Assembly: GCF_000969835.1 (NCBI RefSeq)
Contig: NZ_KQ033914.1
Span: forward strand, 195,909 to 259,908
Length of the DNA: 64,000 nt
Source: Parabacteroides goldsteinii DSM 19448 = WAL 12034
GTDB lineage: Bacteria > Bacteroidota > Bacteroidia > Bacteroidales > Tannerellaceae
Reading direction: 5' to 3'
The notes beneath the pieces are model-generated. The model searched no databases and was not told where the DNA came from. It worked only from the letters and a program-made list of their open reading frames with translations. The translations under genes and the position numbers were made by a program. How positions within the stretch are numbered: position 1 is the first letter of the stretch; every line of letters starts with the position of its first letter. Below, one piece after another: positions 34,442-43,928 of the stretch.

Positions 34442-34510
34442 GTTGAGCAAAAATGCCTTTGGAATTGTTCTATTCTTATAAAGAAATGATAATTTTGTAT
34501 TCGTAAAAAC
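34442..34510. repeat. 69-bp direct repeat, left copy, flanking the PUL
   Basis: It matches 50368-50436 at 66 of 69 positions in the same orientation. It contains a plus-strand -7 box TAATTTTG with TTG 22 bases upstream. The right copy serves the M48 protease gene. The two copies bracket the whole polysaccharide utilisation locus. Confidence 0.9.
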
Positions 34511-34599
34511 AACTGTTCCGTTAGGGTGAAATATTTTTGAGGATTGTATGAATAATGTGAAGGTAATTCGTAGTTGCTGCTTTTCTTAGTTATAAAAAA

Positions 34600-34627
34600 T
34601 TGATTTCCAAAATTTATCGTATATTTG
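34600..34627 (+). promoter_or_regulatory. Candidate promoter for the PUL sigma gene
   Basis: TTGA at 34600 and TATATTTG at 34620-34627, 17 bases after the TTG, resemble -33 and -7 elements. They lie inside the longer open frame starting at 34600, which supports the sigma start at 34654. Confidence 0.55.
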
Positions 34628-34653
34628 GGCGCAAAGGAAATAAACCGGAAGAA

Positions 34654-35193
34654 ATGTCGGATACAACTACCACAGATGAAAAGCTGATTGAAGCAATTGG
34701 GAGAGGTGATTACGTTAGTTATAATAAACTGTTCGAACGTTATTATGCTCGCCTCTGTCAATATGTGTATAGTCTGCTCATGGATAAAAGTGATGCGGAA
34801 GATGTTGTGCAGGAACTTTTTCTGAAGATATGGAAGAATCGGGAAAAGATTGAAATTAAAGAAAATGTAAGCGGCTATCTCTATCGTATGGCTAAACACC
34901 TGGCATTGAATCAACTCAGGTCAAAAGTTTATTTTAATAACTTATCGGAAAGCAAGGACCAATTATCTTATGAAGAAAACAGAGTTGAAATCGAAGAATT
35001 TCGGATAGCAGTCTACGATTGTATAGATCGCCTCCCGGATCGTAGCAGGGAAGTGTTGTTGCTTCACCGTATAAAAGGACTGAAACAGAAGGAAATATCA
35101 GAAAAACTCCAAATCTCGGTAAAAACAATCAAAAATCAGATATGGTCGTCGCTTCAGAAACTAAAGAGATGCTTGGAGTTAAAAGGAATATAA
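34654..35193 (+). CDS. ECF-type sigma factor of the PUL
   Basis: With the ATG at 34654 the product has 179 residues, typical for the Bacteroidetes FecI-like family. Region 2 is near residues 22-88 (YNKLFERYYARLCQYVYSLL, AEDVVQELFLKIWKNREKIE) and region 4 near 118-170 (LPDRSREVLLLHRIKGLKQK, EISEKLQISVKTIKNQIWSS). The frame runs back to a TTG at 34600, but a -7 box lies in that part. It is followed by an intrinsic terminator and then fecR, so the sigma gene may be transcribed mostly alone. Its partner is the FecR protein encoded at 35258. Confidence 0.93.
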   Translation: MSDTTTTDEKLIEAIGRGDYVSYNKLFERYYARLCQYVYSLLMDKSDAEDVVQELFLKIWKNREKIEIKENVSGYLYRMAKHLALNQLRSKVYFNNLSESKDQLSYEENRVEIEEFRIAVYDCIDRLPDRSREVLLLHRIKGLKQKEISEKLQISVKTIKNQIWSSLQKLKRCLELKGI

Positions 35194-35201
35194 TTTTTTT
35201 C

Positions 35202-35226
35202 GGGTCCTGAATAGGACCTTTTTTTA
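35202..35226 (+). terminator. Intrinsic terminator between sigma and fecR
   Basis: GGTCCT at 35203-35208 pairs with AGGACC at 35213-35218 around a GAAT loop, followed by seven Ts. It lies nine bases after the sigma stop and 32 bases before fecR, suggesting attenuated read-through. Confidence 0.8.
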
Positions 35227-35257
35227 TTTGTTGTGTCATATATTAAAAGCATGATTT

Positions 35258-36241
35258 ATGGAAGAGCAAAAAAATATAAAAGATCACATCATAGACTATT
35301 TACTGGATGACGGAGAAGAAAAAGCCATATCTCCTGTATTGTCGGAATGGTTAGCTGAAGATGTATCTAATCAAAAAGAATTTGAGCAATATAAGAAAAT
35401 ATGGAAGGCATCGGGCTCTTATACAGAACCCAATGCCTATGACTCTGATCTGGCATGGGAGAAAATTAATATGATAAACGGACAGCAGATAAATACCCGG
35501 ACGTATTTAAAGAATATATCTTATGTAATTTCCGGAGTGGCTGCTTCCTTGCTGATTATGTTTGCCCTTTCTTTTATGGGGGTTTTTGAAAAGAATACGG
35601 AGGTGCTGGTAAGCATGAATGCTGATTACGGAAACCGTTCGGAAATTGTTTTACCGGACGGATCGGTGGTAAAACTGAATTCCGGGTCGGAGATTACTTA
35701 TTTATATGATCCGAAGGAGAAAATACGGGAAGTAAGTTTCCAGGGAGAAGGTTTTTTTGATGTATCTAAAAGTAAATCCCCGTTTGTCATAAAAATGGCA
35801 GGTGGATTGAGTGTGAAAGTTTGGGGGACTTCTTTCAACCTACAGGCTTATGTGGACGATCCGGTTATTCAGGCTTCATTGGTGGAAGGGTGCATTGAAC
35901 TGGATAGTGGAAGCGATAAGTTGGTCATGAAGCCGGGAGAAATGGCCGTTTTTGATAAACAAGCAAATAAGATCAAACAAGTGGAAGGTATATTATCTCA
36001 TTCTTATGGATGGTTGGATAATAAGTTATATATGGAGGATATGCCGTTATCGGTTGTTTGTAAATATCTGGAAAGATGGTATGATGTGAAGATTATGCTC
36101 CAACCGGGGCTAGGGGAAAATATTCGTTATAATGGGGTCATACAGGAAGAAACCGTAACGGATGTAATGAATGCATTGTCCCGCCTGAGTAAGATACGCT
36201 ATCATGTGACAGGAAAAAATATAAGTATAACCTCTAAATAG
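35258..36241 (+). CDS. FecR-family anti-sigma factor of the PUL
   Basis: The 327-residue protein has an acidic cytoplasmic N-terminal domain (about 1-85), a membrane span at about 88-110 (VISGVAASLLIMFALSFMGV), a FecR domain at about 120-215 (NRSEIVLPDGSVVKLNSGSE, EVSFQGEGFFDVSKS, VWGTSFNLQAY) and a C-terminal STN-like part at about 250-327. It would hold the sigma factor inactive and contact the SusC STN domain in the periplasm. It sits between the sigma gene and susC in the standard order. A hairpin lies in the 130-base gap to susC. Confidence 0.94.
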   Translation: MEEQKNIKDHIIDYLLDDGEEKAISPVLSEWLAEDVSNQKEFEQYKKIWKASGSYTEPNAYDSDLAWEKINMINGQQINTRTYLKNISYVISGVAASLLIMFALSFMGVFEKNTEVLVSMNADYGNRSEIVLPDGSVVKLNSGSEITYLYDPKEKIREVSFQGEGFFDVSKSKSPFVIKMAGGLSVKVWGTSFNLQAYVDDPVIQASLVEGCIELDSGSDKLVMKPGEMAVFDKQANKIKQVEGILSHSYGWLDNKLYMEDMPLSVVCKYLERWYDVKIMLQPGLGENIRYNGVIQEETVTDVMNALSRLSKIRYHVTGKNISITSK

Positions 36242-36277
36242 AATTGCCTATGAAGTAAAGAACCATGAATACACAAA

Positions 36278-36304
36278 ACGGGAAATGCTGGAAACATCTC
36301 CCGT
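36278..36304 (+). promoter_or_regulatory. Hairpin in the fecR-susC gap
   Basis: ACGGGAAATG at 36278-36287 pairs with CATCTCCCGT at 36295-36304, one mismatch, seven-base loop. There is no T-run. A second small hairpin (ATTAGTG/CACTAAT) lies at 36323-36343. They may separate regulatory from structural gene transcription. Confidence 0.5.
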
Positions 36305-36371
36305 TATAAGTCTGATCATAAAATTAGTGCTTGCAACACTAATAGTTAACTAATAATCAATTTACAAATAT

Positions 36372-39300
36372 ATGAATTTTTTCAATAAGTTAGAGTCGGT
36401 TTTTTATCCGACCCTTAAAAAGATATTATCTATTATGAGATTAACGACATTACTTTTGATTGTATTCTCACTTAATATATCTGCAACTGTTTATTCTCAA
36501 AACACGAAGTTATCGTTGGATGTTAAGAACCAATCGATAAAGGAAGTTCTTTTCCTGATCGAAAATCAATCTGATTTTCGTTTTATATATGAAAGTGGGA
36601 AAATTAATTTGGACAAAATAGTATCTGTCCGTGTGAAAGACCAATCTGTCGAAACGGTTTTAAAACGTCTTTTTGAACAGGAAGGAATCCAATATGAAAT
36701 TACGGAGAATAATTTTATCCTGATCAATCCGATGGAAAAGAAGGGGAATGTTTCGCCCGTAGTATTACAACAGGGCCGGCGTGTTACAGGCGTGGTAAAA
36801 GATGTAACCGGCGAACCGATTATAGGAGCAAACGTGGTGGAAAAAGGCACGACAAATGGAACAGTTACGGACTTTGACGGACGTTTTTCCATAGATGTTT
36901 CAAGCCATAATATTCTTGAAGTATCCTATATCGGATATGCTTCGAAAGAATTCAAACTTACGGATAAGTCAACGTATGATGTTGTCCTGACGGAAGATAC
37001 CGAGTTGCTGGATGAAGTCGTGGTGGTCGGTTATGGTACACAGAAGAAGGTAAACTTGACTGGGGCCGTAGAATCTGTGAGTGGTGATCGATTGGCAAAA
37101 CAACCGGTAGCACAAGCTTCGCAGGCATTAGTTGGACTTGCTCCAGGTTTGACTGCTATTCAGGAGAGCGGACAGCCGGGAGAAGATAAGGCGATTTTGC
37201 GTATTCGCGGTATGGGCTCGATCAGTGCGTCTAATGATCCTTTAATTTTGATTGACGGCGTGGAAGGAGATATTAATACGATAGATGGAAATGATATCGA
37301 AAATATTTCGGTATTGAAAGATGCTGCATCTGCTGCGATTTATGGCTCACGTGCTTCAAATGGAGTTATATTAGTTACCACGAAGAGAGCAAAAGAAGGA
37401 GGTGTTTCGGTAAATTATAAGAACTATCTGGGGTGGCAGAACCCGACGAATCTTCCTTCGTTCTTAGGTGCTCTTGATTATTTGAAGTATACAGGTTCCG
37501 ATCAGGCGACAATTGATGCTTATCGGGCGGGTATGAAGACAGACCCGGACCGATATCCGGATACTGATTGGGTTGGCTTGCTGTTTAGTGAAACGAACTT
37601 TCAACAATATCATAACCTGAATGTTAGCGGAGGTTCTGATAAGGCGAAGGTTTTGGCTTCAGTCTCTTTTACGGATCAGGGAGCTGATATTGTCAATTAT
37701 GGTTTTAAGCGTTACAATGGACGATTTAATTCAGATTTGAAGTTATCGGACAAATTTGATATTAATTTTGATTTGGCTTTTAGCCGGTCAGAGCAAAATG
37801 CATCTAATGCTACATTGACGGCTGTTGTACGGGATGCGTTCAGAATTGCGCCTAATTATCCTGCAGTCTATTCAGATGGTACCTGGGGGGATGGTTTCTC
37901 CGGAGGAAACCCGATAGCGCAGGTACGGGCTGGCGGTTATAACAAAAGACTTTATAATGAATTCAGAGGTTTGTTGAAAGCGAACTACCGGCCTTTCGAT
38001 GGGATGAATATCTCAGTCTTATATGCACCCTCCTATGAAGATATTTATGTAAAAAGAGCATCTAAGACATACGAGCAAGTGATGGACTGGGATACTAAGA
38101 CGATCCGGAAAAAGGGAGATCCTAATAGCTTTACGCAGACAAACGAGCGTCCGTTCAGTCAGAGTTTCAACGCTGTAGTTTCTTATACAAAGACGCTTAA
38201 AGATCATAGTTTTTCTGTGTTGGGAGGATATGAGTTTATCAAGTATAACTATGAGATGTTTTCTGCCGGGCGGCAATATTATGTTTTGCAGGATTATGAA
38301 GTGCTTAATGCCGGTTCGGAAGAATATGATTCAAACTCCGGAACAGCGACTCATAATGCGTTAGTCTCATATTTCGGACGTGTCAATTATTCCTATAAGG
38401 ACCGTTACCTGTTTGAAGCAAATCTGAGACGAGATGCTTCTTCCCGGTTTGCGAAGGATAATCGGGTGGGTATTTTCCCATCTTTTGCTGCGGGGTGGAG
38501 ACTTTCTGAGGAGAACTTTATGAAGGATCTTTCGTTTTTGTCTAATTTGAAATTACGTGCCTCATGGGGTAAATTGGGTAACCAAGAAATTGGTAGTGAT
38601 TTTCCTTATACATCTTCTATTGCATTGGGTAGTGCCAATTATCTGATGGGAGGACAAATTGTAAACGGAGCAGCCCAGAAAGTACTGGCGAACAAGAATA
38701 TCAAGTGGGAAACGACAGCAACGACCAATATTGGAGTAGATGCAGGATTGCTGGATCAGAGATTGACTCTGACCGCTGATTATTATGTTCGTAAAACAAA
38801 AGATATTTTGTTGAATATACCGGTACCTGTAGTAACGGGTCTTGAAGCACCGATCCAAAATATCGGAAATGTAGAAAACCGTGGATGGGATGTAACGGTC
38901 GGATGGCAAGATCGGGTTTCGGCTTTTGACTATGGCATAAAAATTAATTTATCAGATGTGAAAAATGAGGTTACCAATCTGGGTGGAAGCGAGATGATTA
39001 TTACGGGAAATTCTATTATCCGGTTAGGAGCACCGATCAATTCCATTTATGGTTATGAAACTGAAGGTATTTTCCAATCGCAGGAAGAAATAAATGGGGC
39101 GCCCAGCCAATTTGGTACTTTAAAACCTGGTAATCTCCATTATAAAGACCAATTGACCGTCGATACCGATGGAGATGGTGTGATGGATGCAAGCGACGGC
39201 GTGATCAATGCGGATGACAGAGTTATATTAGGCGATCCGTTTCCAAGATATACTTTTGGAATTGATTTGACTGCCGGTTATAAGGGATTTGACCTTGCGA

Positions 39301-39725
39301 TTGCATTGCAGGGAGTAGGTAAACGTGATGTCCTTTTAGGTGGCGATCTTGTTTATCCTTTGTTTAATGCTGGTAAACTTCAGGAATGGCATGTCAAAGA
39401 ATGTTGGACTCCTGAAAACTCAAATGCAAAGTTCCCTATTCTGGAGGCAACGAGCTTTGGTAGTAATGATGTGCAGGCAAGTAACACATGGTTGTTCAAT
39501 GCTTCTTACCTGAGAGTGAGAAATGTAACATTGGGTTATACGTTGCCGAAACAGCTCTTGAGCAAAGTATTTATCAAGAACTTAAGAGTATATTTCTCCG
39601 GGCAGAATTTATTGACCTTTGATAGCCTTCCGCAGGGGATCGATCCGGTTGTTCCGAATGATTCGCAGGGAGCGATCTATCCTGTTGCTAAGAGTTATAC
39701 ATTTGGTATTGATTTATCCTTTTAA
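36372..39725 (+). CDS. SusC/RagA-family TonB-linked outer-membrane transporter
   Basis: The 1117-residue protein carries a long N-terminus with signal segment (about 22-42), an STN domain (about 45-112), a carboxypeptidase-regulatory-like domain (about 135-215), the TonB-box-like ELLDEVVVVGYG, a plug (about 225-345, LYGSRASNGVILVTTKR-like) and a full beta-barrel ending in TFGIDLSF with the C-terminal Phe. SusC transporters import oligosaccharides through the outer membrane with TonB energy, capped by a SusD lipoprotein. The STN domain ties it to the FecR/sigma pair upstream. The SusD gene follows with no gap. Confidence 0.97.
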   Translation: MNFFNKLESVFYPTLKKILSIMRLTTLLLIVFSLNISATVYSQNTKLSLDVKNQSIKEVLFLIENQSDFRFIYESGKINLDKIVSVRVKDQSVETVLKRLFEQEGIQYEITENNFILINPMEKKGNVSPVVLQQGRRVTGVVKDVTGEPIIGANVVEKGTTNGTVTDFDGRFSIDVSSHNILEVSYIGYASKEFKLTDKSTYDVVLTEDTELLDEVVVVGYGTQKKVNLTGAVESVSGDRLAKQPVAQASQALVGLAPGLTAIQESGQPGEDKAILRIRGMGSISASNDPLILIDGVEGDINTIDGNDIENISVLKDAASAAIYGSRASNGVILVTTKRAKEGGVSVNYKNYLGWQNPTNLPSFLGALDYLKYTGSDQATIDAYRAGMKTDPDRYPDTDWVGLLFSETNFQQYHNLNVSGGSDKAKVLASVSFTDQGADIVNYGFKRYNGRFNSDLKLSDKFDINFDLAFSRSEQNASNATLTAVVRDAFRIAPNYPAVYSDGTWGDGFSGGNPIAQVRAGGYNKRLYNEFRGLLKANYRPFDGMNISVLYAPSYEDIYVKRASKTYEQVMDWDTKTIRKKGDPNSFTQTNERPFSQSFNAVVSYTKTLKDHSFSVLGGYEFIKYNYEMFSAGRQYYVLQDYEVLNAGSEEYDSNSGTATHNALVSYFGRVNYSYKDRYLFEANLRRDASSRFAKDNRVGIFPSFAAGWRLSEENFMKDLSFLSNLKLRASWGKLGNQEIGSDFPYTSSIALGSANYLMGGQIVNGAAQKVLANKNIKWETTATTNIGVDAGLLDQRLTLTADYYVRKTKDILLNIPVPVVTGLEAPIQNIGNVENRGWDVTVGWQDRVSAFDYGIKINLSDVKNEVTNLGGSEMIITGNSIIRLGAPINSIYGYETEGIFQSQEEINGAPSQFGTLKPGNLHYKDQLTVDTDGDGVMDASDGVINADDRVILGDPFPRYTFGIDLTAGYKGFDLAIALQGVGKRDVLLGGDLVYPLFNAGKLQEWHVKECWTPENSNAKFPILEATSFGSNDVQASNTWLFNASYLRVRNVTLGYTLPKQLLSKVFIKNLRVYFSGQNLLTFDSLPQGIDPVVPNDSQGAIYPVAKSYTFGIDLSF

Positions 39726-41468
39726 ATGAAGAATATTATGAAAATATATAAGCTGTTATTATTGTTGGTTGTCGGATTTTCTTCTTGTGAAAATAATATT
39801 TTGGATTTGGAATCTCTGACAGAGCCGGTTGACGATGTTTTTTATAAAAATGAAGAAGAATTGAACCTGGCACTTAATGGAACTTATAATTCATTGCGTT
39901 TGACAACTGATTATAAGATACCTCTTATGGTTGCGATGGATAATGGAGCGACGGATATCGGTGTGTCCAGGGGTGTTTGTTCTGCTATGATGAATCAGGG
40001 ACAAGGAACACAAAGTTCGACTAACGGAGGTTTTCTCACAATTTACTCGGATCATTATAAAGGTATTGCCCGAGCAAATGCATTGTTGGAAAATATGGTA
40101 CGATCCAAGGATGTCGTGTCTGAAACCATATATAAGCAGATTGAAGCGCAGGCTTTGTTTATAAGGGCGTTTCATTATATGTATCTCACTGAGCTTTTTG
40201 GTGATGTCCCATTTTTGAATAAAGTAATAAAAGTTCCGACAGAAGGACTGATTCCACGTGAATCGAAAAAGGTTATAATTGATCAAATCCTCGCAGATTT
40301 GAAAAAAGCGGCAGAAGTGCTTCCTTATTCATGGAAAGGTGAGCCGGAACGTATTACAAAGGGAGCTGCTCTAGGGTTACATGCCCGTATCTCGTTGTAT
40401 AATGGATATTATGCAGAGGCTGCGGCATCGACTAAAGAGATTATGGATAATGAACAGGCTTTTGGGTATAGCCTTCATGCAAATTACGGAGAATTGTTCC
40501 AATTAGCCGGACAAGCATCTGCAGAGATTATGTTTATCATGCCGTTTAAATATGAATATTATATTACGCAGTTTTCTGTAACTCAGGGATCACGTAATAA
40601 AGGGGCTGTCAGTGTAATGGTACCTACTCAGTCTATGGTCGATTCTTACGAATGTATTGATGGTGAAACAATCGACAAGTCGAAAGTGTATAGTCCGAAA
40701 CGCCCCTTTGAGAACAGGGATCCTCGTTTAAAAGCCTCTATAATTACTCCGCAAAGTGAATGGGCTGGTATGATTTTTGAAAGCCATCCGGACAGTACGA
40801 CTTATCGTTTGGTAAATGGGGCAATCGGCGGATCTAACAGTGATTGTCGTACAGTTTCCTGGCCGGCAGCTTTCTGTGGCTATTTATGGAAGAAAAATAC
40901 GATAGAAGAAACGCAGGTAAAAATTCAATCCTGGGATGATCATAACTTTATCCTGATGAGATATGCCGAGATTTTATTGACCTACGCGGAAGCAAAAATC
41001 ATGCAAGGAGAGGTTGATGAGTCAGTGTTGACTGCCATAAATAGAGTTCGTGCCCGTGCTTATGGAGTAGATGTTTCTGCAACAGCTGATTATCCGGCTA
41101 TTACGACTATGGATGTGGCAAAGTTGAAAACGATTATCCAGCGTGAAAGAAAAGTAGAGTTAGCAGATGAAGGTTTCCGTTTGTTTGATATCCGACGGTG
41201 GAAGATCGCAGAGAAAGTAATGCCGGTTACTATTTACGGTCGAATATTGGATACTGAAACAGCTACTGGCATACCTCAAATTGATGAAGACGGTTTCGTT
41301 TCCTATAGCGGAATAGCAAGCCAATATGATTTGAATACCGATGCTCGTTTCCCGAATGCAGTTCGTGTATTCAATTCTTCACGGGATTATTTGTGCCCGA
41401 TTCCTCAGCAGGAAATAGATACCTATGCCCGTTTTGGCATAACACTCGGTCAGAATCCGGGTTATTGA
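39726..41468 (+). CDS. SusD/RagB-family nutrient-binding lipoprotein
   Basis: The 580-residue lipoprotein has a signal peptide with lipobox GFSSC (Cys near residue 21), then the SusD-like TPR fold: FYKNEEELNLALNGTYNSLR, ALFIRAFHYMYLTELFGDVP and the C-terminal RYAEILLTYAEAKI and VELADEGFRLFDIRRWK. It sits on the outer face of the outer membrane as the lid of the SusC transporter and binds glycan. The ATG abuts the susC stop codon, the usual tight coupling. The bound glycan cannot be told from sequence. Confidence 0.97.
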   Translation: MKNIMKIYKLLLLLVVGFSSCENNILDLESLTEPVDDVFYKNEEELNLALNGTYNSLRLTTDYKIPLMVAMDNGATDIGVSRGVCSAMMNQGQGTQSSTNGGFLTIYSDHYKGIARANALLENMVRSKDVVSETIYKQIEAQALFIRAFHYMYLTELFGDVPFLNKVIKVPTEGLIPRESKKVIIDQILADLKKAAEVLPYSWKGEPERITKGAALGLHARISLYNGYYAEAAASTKEIMDNEQAFGYSLHANYGELFQLAGQASAEIMFIMPFKYEYYITQFSVTQGSRNKGAVSVMVPTQSMVDSYECIDGETIDKSKVYSPKRPFENRDPRLKASIITPQSEWAGMIFESHPDSTTYRLVNGAIGGSNSDCRTVSWPAAFCGYLWKKNTIEETQVKIQSWDDHNFILMRYAEILLTYAEAKIMQGEVDESVLTAINRVRARAYGVDVSATADYPAITTMDVAKLKTIIQRERKVELADEGFRLFDIRRWKIAEKVMPVTIYGRILDTETATGIPQIDEDGFVSYSGIASQYDLNTDARFPNAVRVFNSSRDYLCPIPQQEIDTYARFGITLGQNPGY

Positions 41469-41487
41469 TAATAGGTTTTGATTCAAG

Positions 41488-41529
41488 GAACACAGAAAAT
41501 TGCAGATTAATGCTCAATTTTCTGTGTTC
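41488..41529 (+). terminator. 15-bp perfect stem after susD
   Basis: GAACACAGAAAATTG (41488-41502) pairs exactly with CAATTTTCTGTGTTC (41515-41529), with a 12-base loop and an AT-rich tail. It may reduce transcription of the enzyme genes relative to susCD. Confidence 0.7.
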
Positions 41530-41567
41530 ACTTAAATATTTTATTTGATAACATTTAATATAACAGA

Positions 41568-43928
41568 ATGGGATATTTCTATAAATTCATTTTTCTCTCC
41601 GGTTTTCTGCTTTTTATAAATATTGCTATGCAGTCTCAAAATTTGGAAAGTTCATATCTGAGAGGAGATGCTAATGTTCAATTTCGATGGAGATTCGGTT
41701 ACAGTGAATATCCGATTAACAGGTCTTCCCGTACAGATCTGGAAGATGTCACAAAAGGAAGATACGCCTGGTATGATGGTCTTTTGTGGTCTGGAGCTTA
41801 TAAAGACTGGCAAGACAGGACGATTCATGGAGTGAGTCTCTTGTTTAGAGGAGGATCACCTTATGCCCGGACTATACGTTGTATAAGCGATTTAGTACCA
41901 TTCAGCCATTCCGGTTATGCAAAGACATTTGTCATACCATTGAGTTATGGGATTGGTTCTGAAGAACGTCTGTCTTTTTCTTTAACTGTGACGGGACAGG
42001 AAAGCGAGACAATCGTAATGAATTTGTACCCTAAAAAGGTCGTGGAGGCAACCAGTGGTAATTTGAAAGTCTCGTTTAAGGCATTACGGATTGATACTTC
42101 TCCGAATGAACGTCCTGTGACAAAGGTCATGGGGGTATTGTATGTCAGGGTTTATCCGACTTTATTGAAATATGGGAATCGTATGGTCTTTGAGTTTAAT
42201 TCGTTGACACATCATATGGATATTGAGTCAAGTATGTGCATCGGATCTTTATGGGAGGATTTGAGTAAGACGGATGCTGATAATGCATGGAAAGAATCCG
42301 GTTTAACGGAAACGAAGTTGGAAGAGGGATACAGGCGGCATATAGAGAACCTGGAAAAGTGGGATGAAAAGGTTAAGCGTGTATCTGCCGGTTTGGATAA
42401 AGAGGGAACGATAGAAGTATCCTGTAATGCGAAAGTTTTTTCATGGGATCGGGGAGAAAGGCGTGTACAGGCTTATTCCGGAAATCCGGTTAAAGACTAC
42501 CAATATGGTGAAGTTACAGACAAAATTGAAAAAATGGCCTTGTCTGTGACGGGGCAAATGAAGGGTAATTTCTCCCTTTTTCGGTATCAACACCATCAGT
42601 TGCCCTGGAAAGAGGACAATCCAGCTTTACTTGACAGTGCTGATATTGTTTATATGGACCAATGGCTGAAAGTTGCGGCTTTGACTGCGGATGAAGTGGT
42701 GTTGGATATGCAGATATCTCCTGTTACAAAGGCATATAAAGTAGCATCTAAAATGGGGACGATCCCATTGCCGGAAGAAGGTATTCCCGGGTATTCCTGG
42801 GAGGATTTAACATTAGGGTATCAAACTGCGATAGCTCACGCAAAAAAAGTCTGTCCGCAACTAAAAATTGTGCAGATGCCTTATGAATATGATAATATTA
42901 GTGGCAGTGAATGCCATATGGATGCACATTATAGTATTTTTAAATGCTTGTACAAAGCAGTAAATAATGTTAGCAAAGGATTGAAAAAGAAGGAACAGGT
43001 GGAAGTCGCAGGGTTGGGTTCCAATACTCCTTATCATTGGGATTTTATCGATGGTTTTCTGAAACGTTATCGGGCGGATACAAATCCGGATAAACGATTG
43101 GACTACATTACCTGGCATAATTATTTGTTTCCGGGGACAGCTCCCAATATAGCACAAGGTTTCAAATCAAAAATCAATGAAATATTAGCGAAATATGATA
43201 TTTTGCCTGATTTGAAAATTCTTGTGGATGAATCCGGGCTTGCGGAACCTTCTACGATCGAAGACCTGTCGGATATGGAGGGAGCTTGCAGAAAGGAAGC
43301 GGCGATGGCTTGCTTTGCTTCGACTGTACACTATTGGTACTTAAAAGAAGAGGGGAACTTTTTACCGATAACAGGAGGAGGATTCCACTTTGGATTACTT
43401 ACTTATGGAAATCAGAATGTGATTTCTCCTTATGCAAAGGGGATGATTCTTCGCAACTCCTTATTCGATAAGATGATACCATCTGTTTCATATCCTTATG
43501 ATAAAGATGGATATGGGTTGTATAGTCAGGCGACAGCAGATAAAAATGAATATCGCATCCTGGTTTGGACTGCTTCACCTTCTATCTTTTATGAGAAGGC
43601 AACTCCTTTGGCTTTTCCGGATGCAAAGATCGTGTTGAAAGATATTCCGGAAATGTTTGAAGGAAAAAATGTCCTTGTGGAAATAGAATCGATTGATCCG
43701 GAGGAGAAAAAATCGCTGGAAATTTTACGGCAGGAGAAATGTCAGACTTTGCCATTAACCCGGGGAGCTGATCGTTATTATATAGATTTTACGGATGAAG
43801 AAGCTGAAATATTAAATTCGATTCCGGTAGAAAAAAGAATGTTGACAGTAAATGGGAAAAAGCTTGTTGTTCCATTGGATATCAGGCCATACAGTATGTA
43901 TCTTTTAAAAATTAAATTAGATGAATAG
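41568..43928 (+). CDS. Secreted putative (beta/alpha)8-barrel glycoside hydrolase
   Basis: The 786-residue protein has a signal peptide (about 1-22), a long N-terminal part with beta-rich look (about 30-290) and a central barrel-like region. Two glutamates are candidates for the catalytic pair: Glu440 in MPYEYDNISG and Glu555 in LVDESGLAEP, the second resembling the nucleophile at the end of strand 7 in clan GH-A. YHWDFIDGFLKRY, LDYITWHNYLFPG and a beta-sandwich-like C-terminus (VLVEIESIDPEEKKSLEI) are similar in layout to GH39-like enzymes. No named GH family was recognised with certainty. It overlaps the next gene by eight bases. Confidence 0.6.
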   Translation: MGYFYKFIFLSGFLLFINIAMQSQNLESSYLRGDANVQFRWRFGYSEYPINRSSRTDLEDVTKGRYAWYDGLLWSGAYKDWQDRTIHGVSLLFRGGSPYARTIRCISDLVPFSHSGYAKTFVIPLSYGIGSEERLSFSLTVTGQESETIVMNLYPKKVVEATSGNLKVSFKALRIDTSPNERPVTKVMGVLYVRVYPTLLKYGNRMVFEFNSLTHHMDIESSMCIGSLWEDLSKTDADNAWKESGLTETKLEEGYRRHIENLEKWDEKVKRVSAGLDKEGTIEVSCNAKVFSWDRGERRVQAYSGNPVKDYQYGEVTDKIEKMALSVTGQMKGNFSLFRYQHHQLPWKEDNPALLDSADIVYMDQWLKVAALTADEVVLDMQISPVTKAYKVASKMGTIPLPEEGIPGYSWEDLTLGYQTAIAHAKKVCPQLKIVQMPYEYDNISGSECHMDAHYSIFKCLYKAVNNVSKGLKKKEQVEVAGLGSNTPYHWDFIDGFLKRYRADTNPDKRLDYITWHNYLFPGTAPNIAQGFKSKINEILAKYDILPDLKILVDESGLAEPSTIEDLSDMEGACRKEAAMACFASTVHYWYLKEEGNFLPITGGGFHFGLLTYGNQNVISPYAKGMILRNSLFDKMIPSVSYPYDKDGYGLYSQATADKNEYRILVWTASPSIFYEKATPLAFPDAKIVLKDIPEMFEGKNVLVEIESIDPEEKKSLEILRQEKCQTLPLTRGADRYYIDFTDEEAEILNSIPVEKRMLTVNGKKLVVPLDIRPYSMYLLKIKLDE

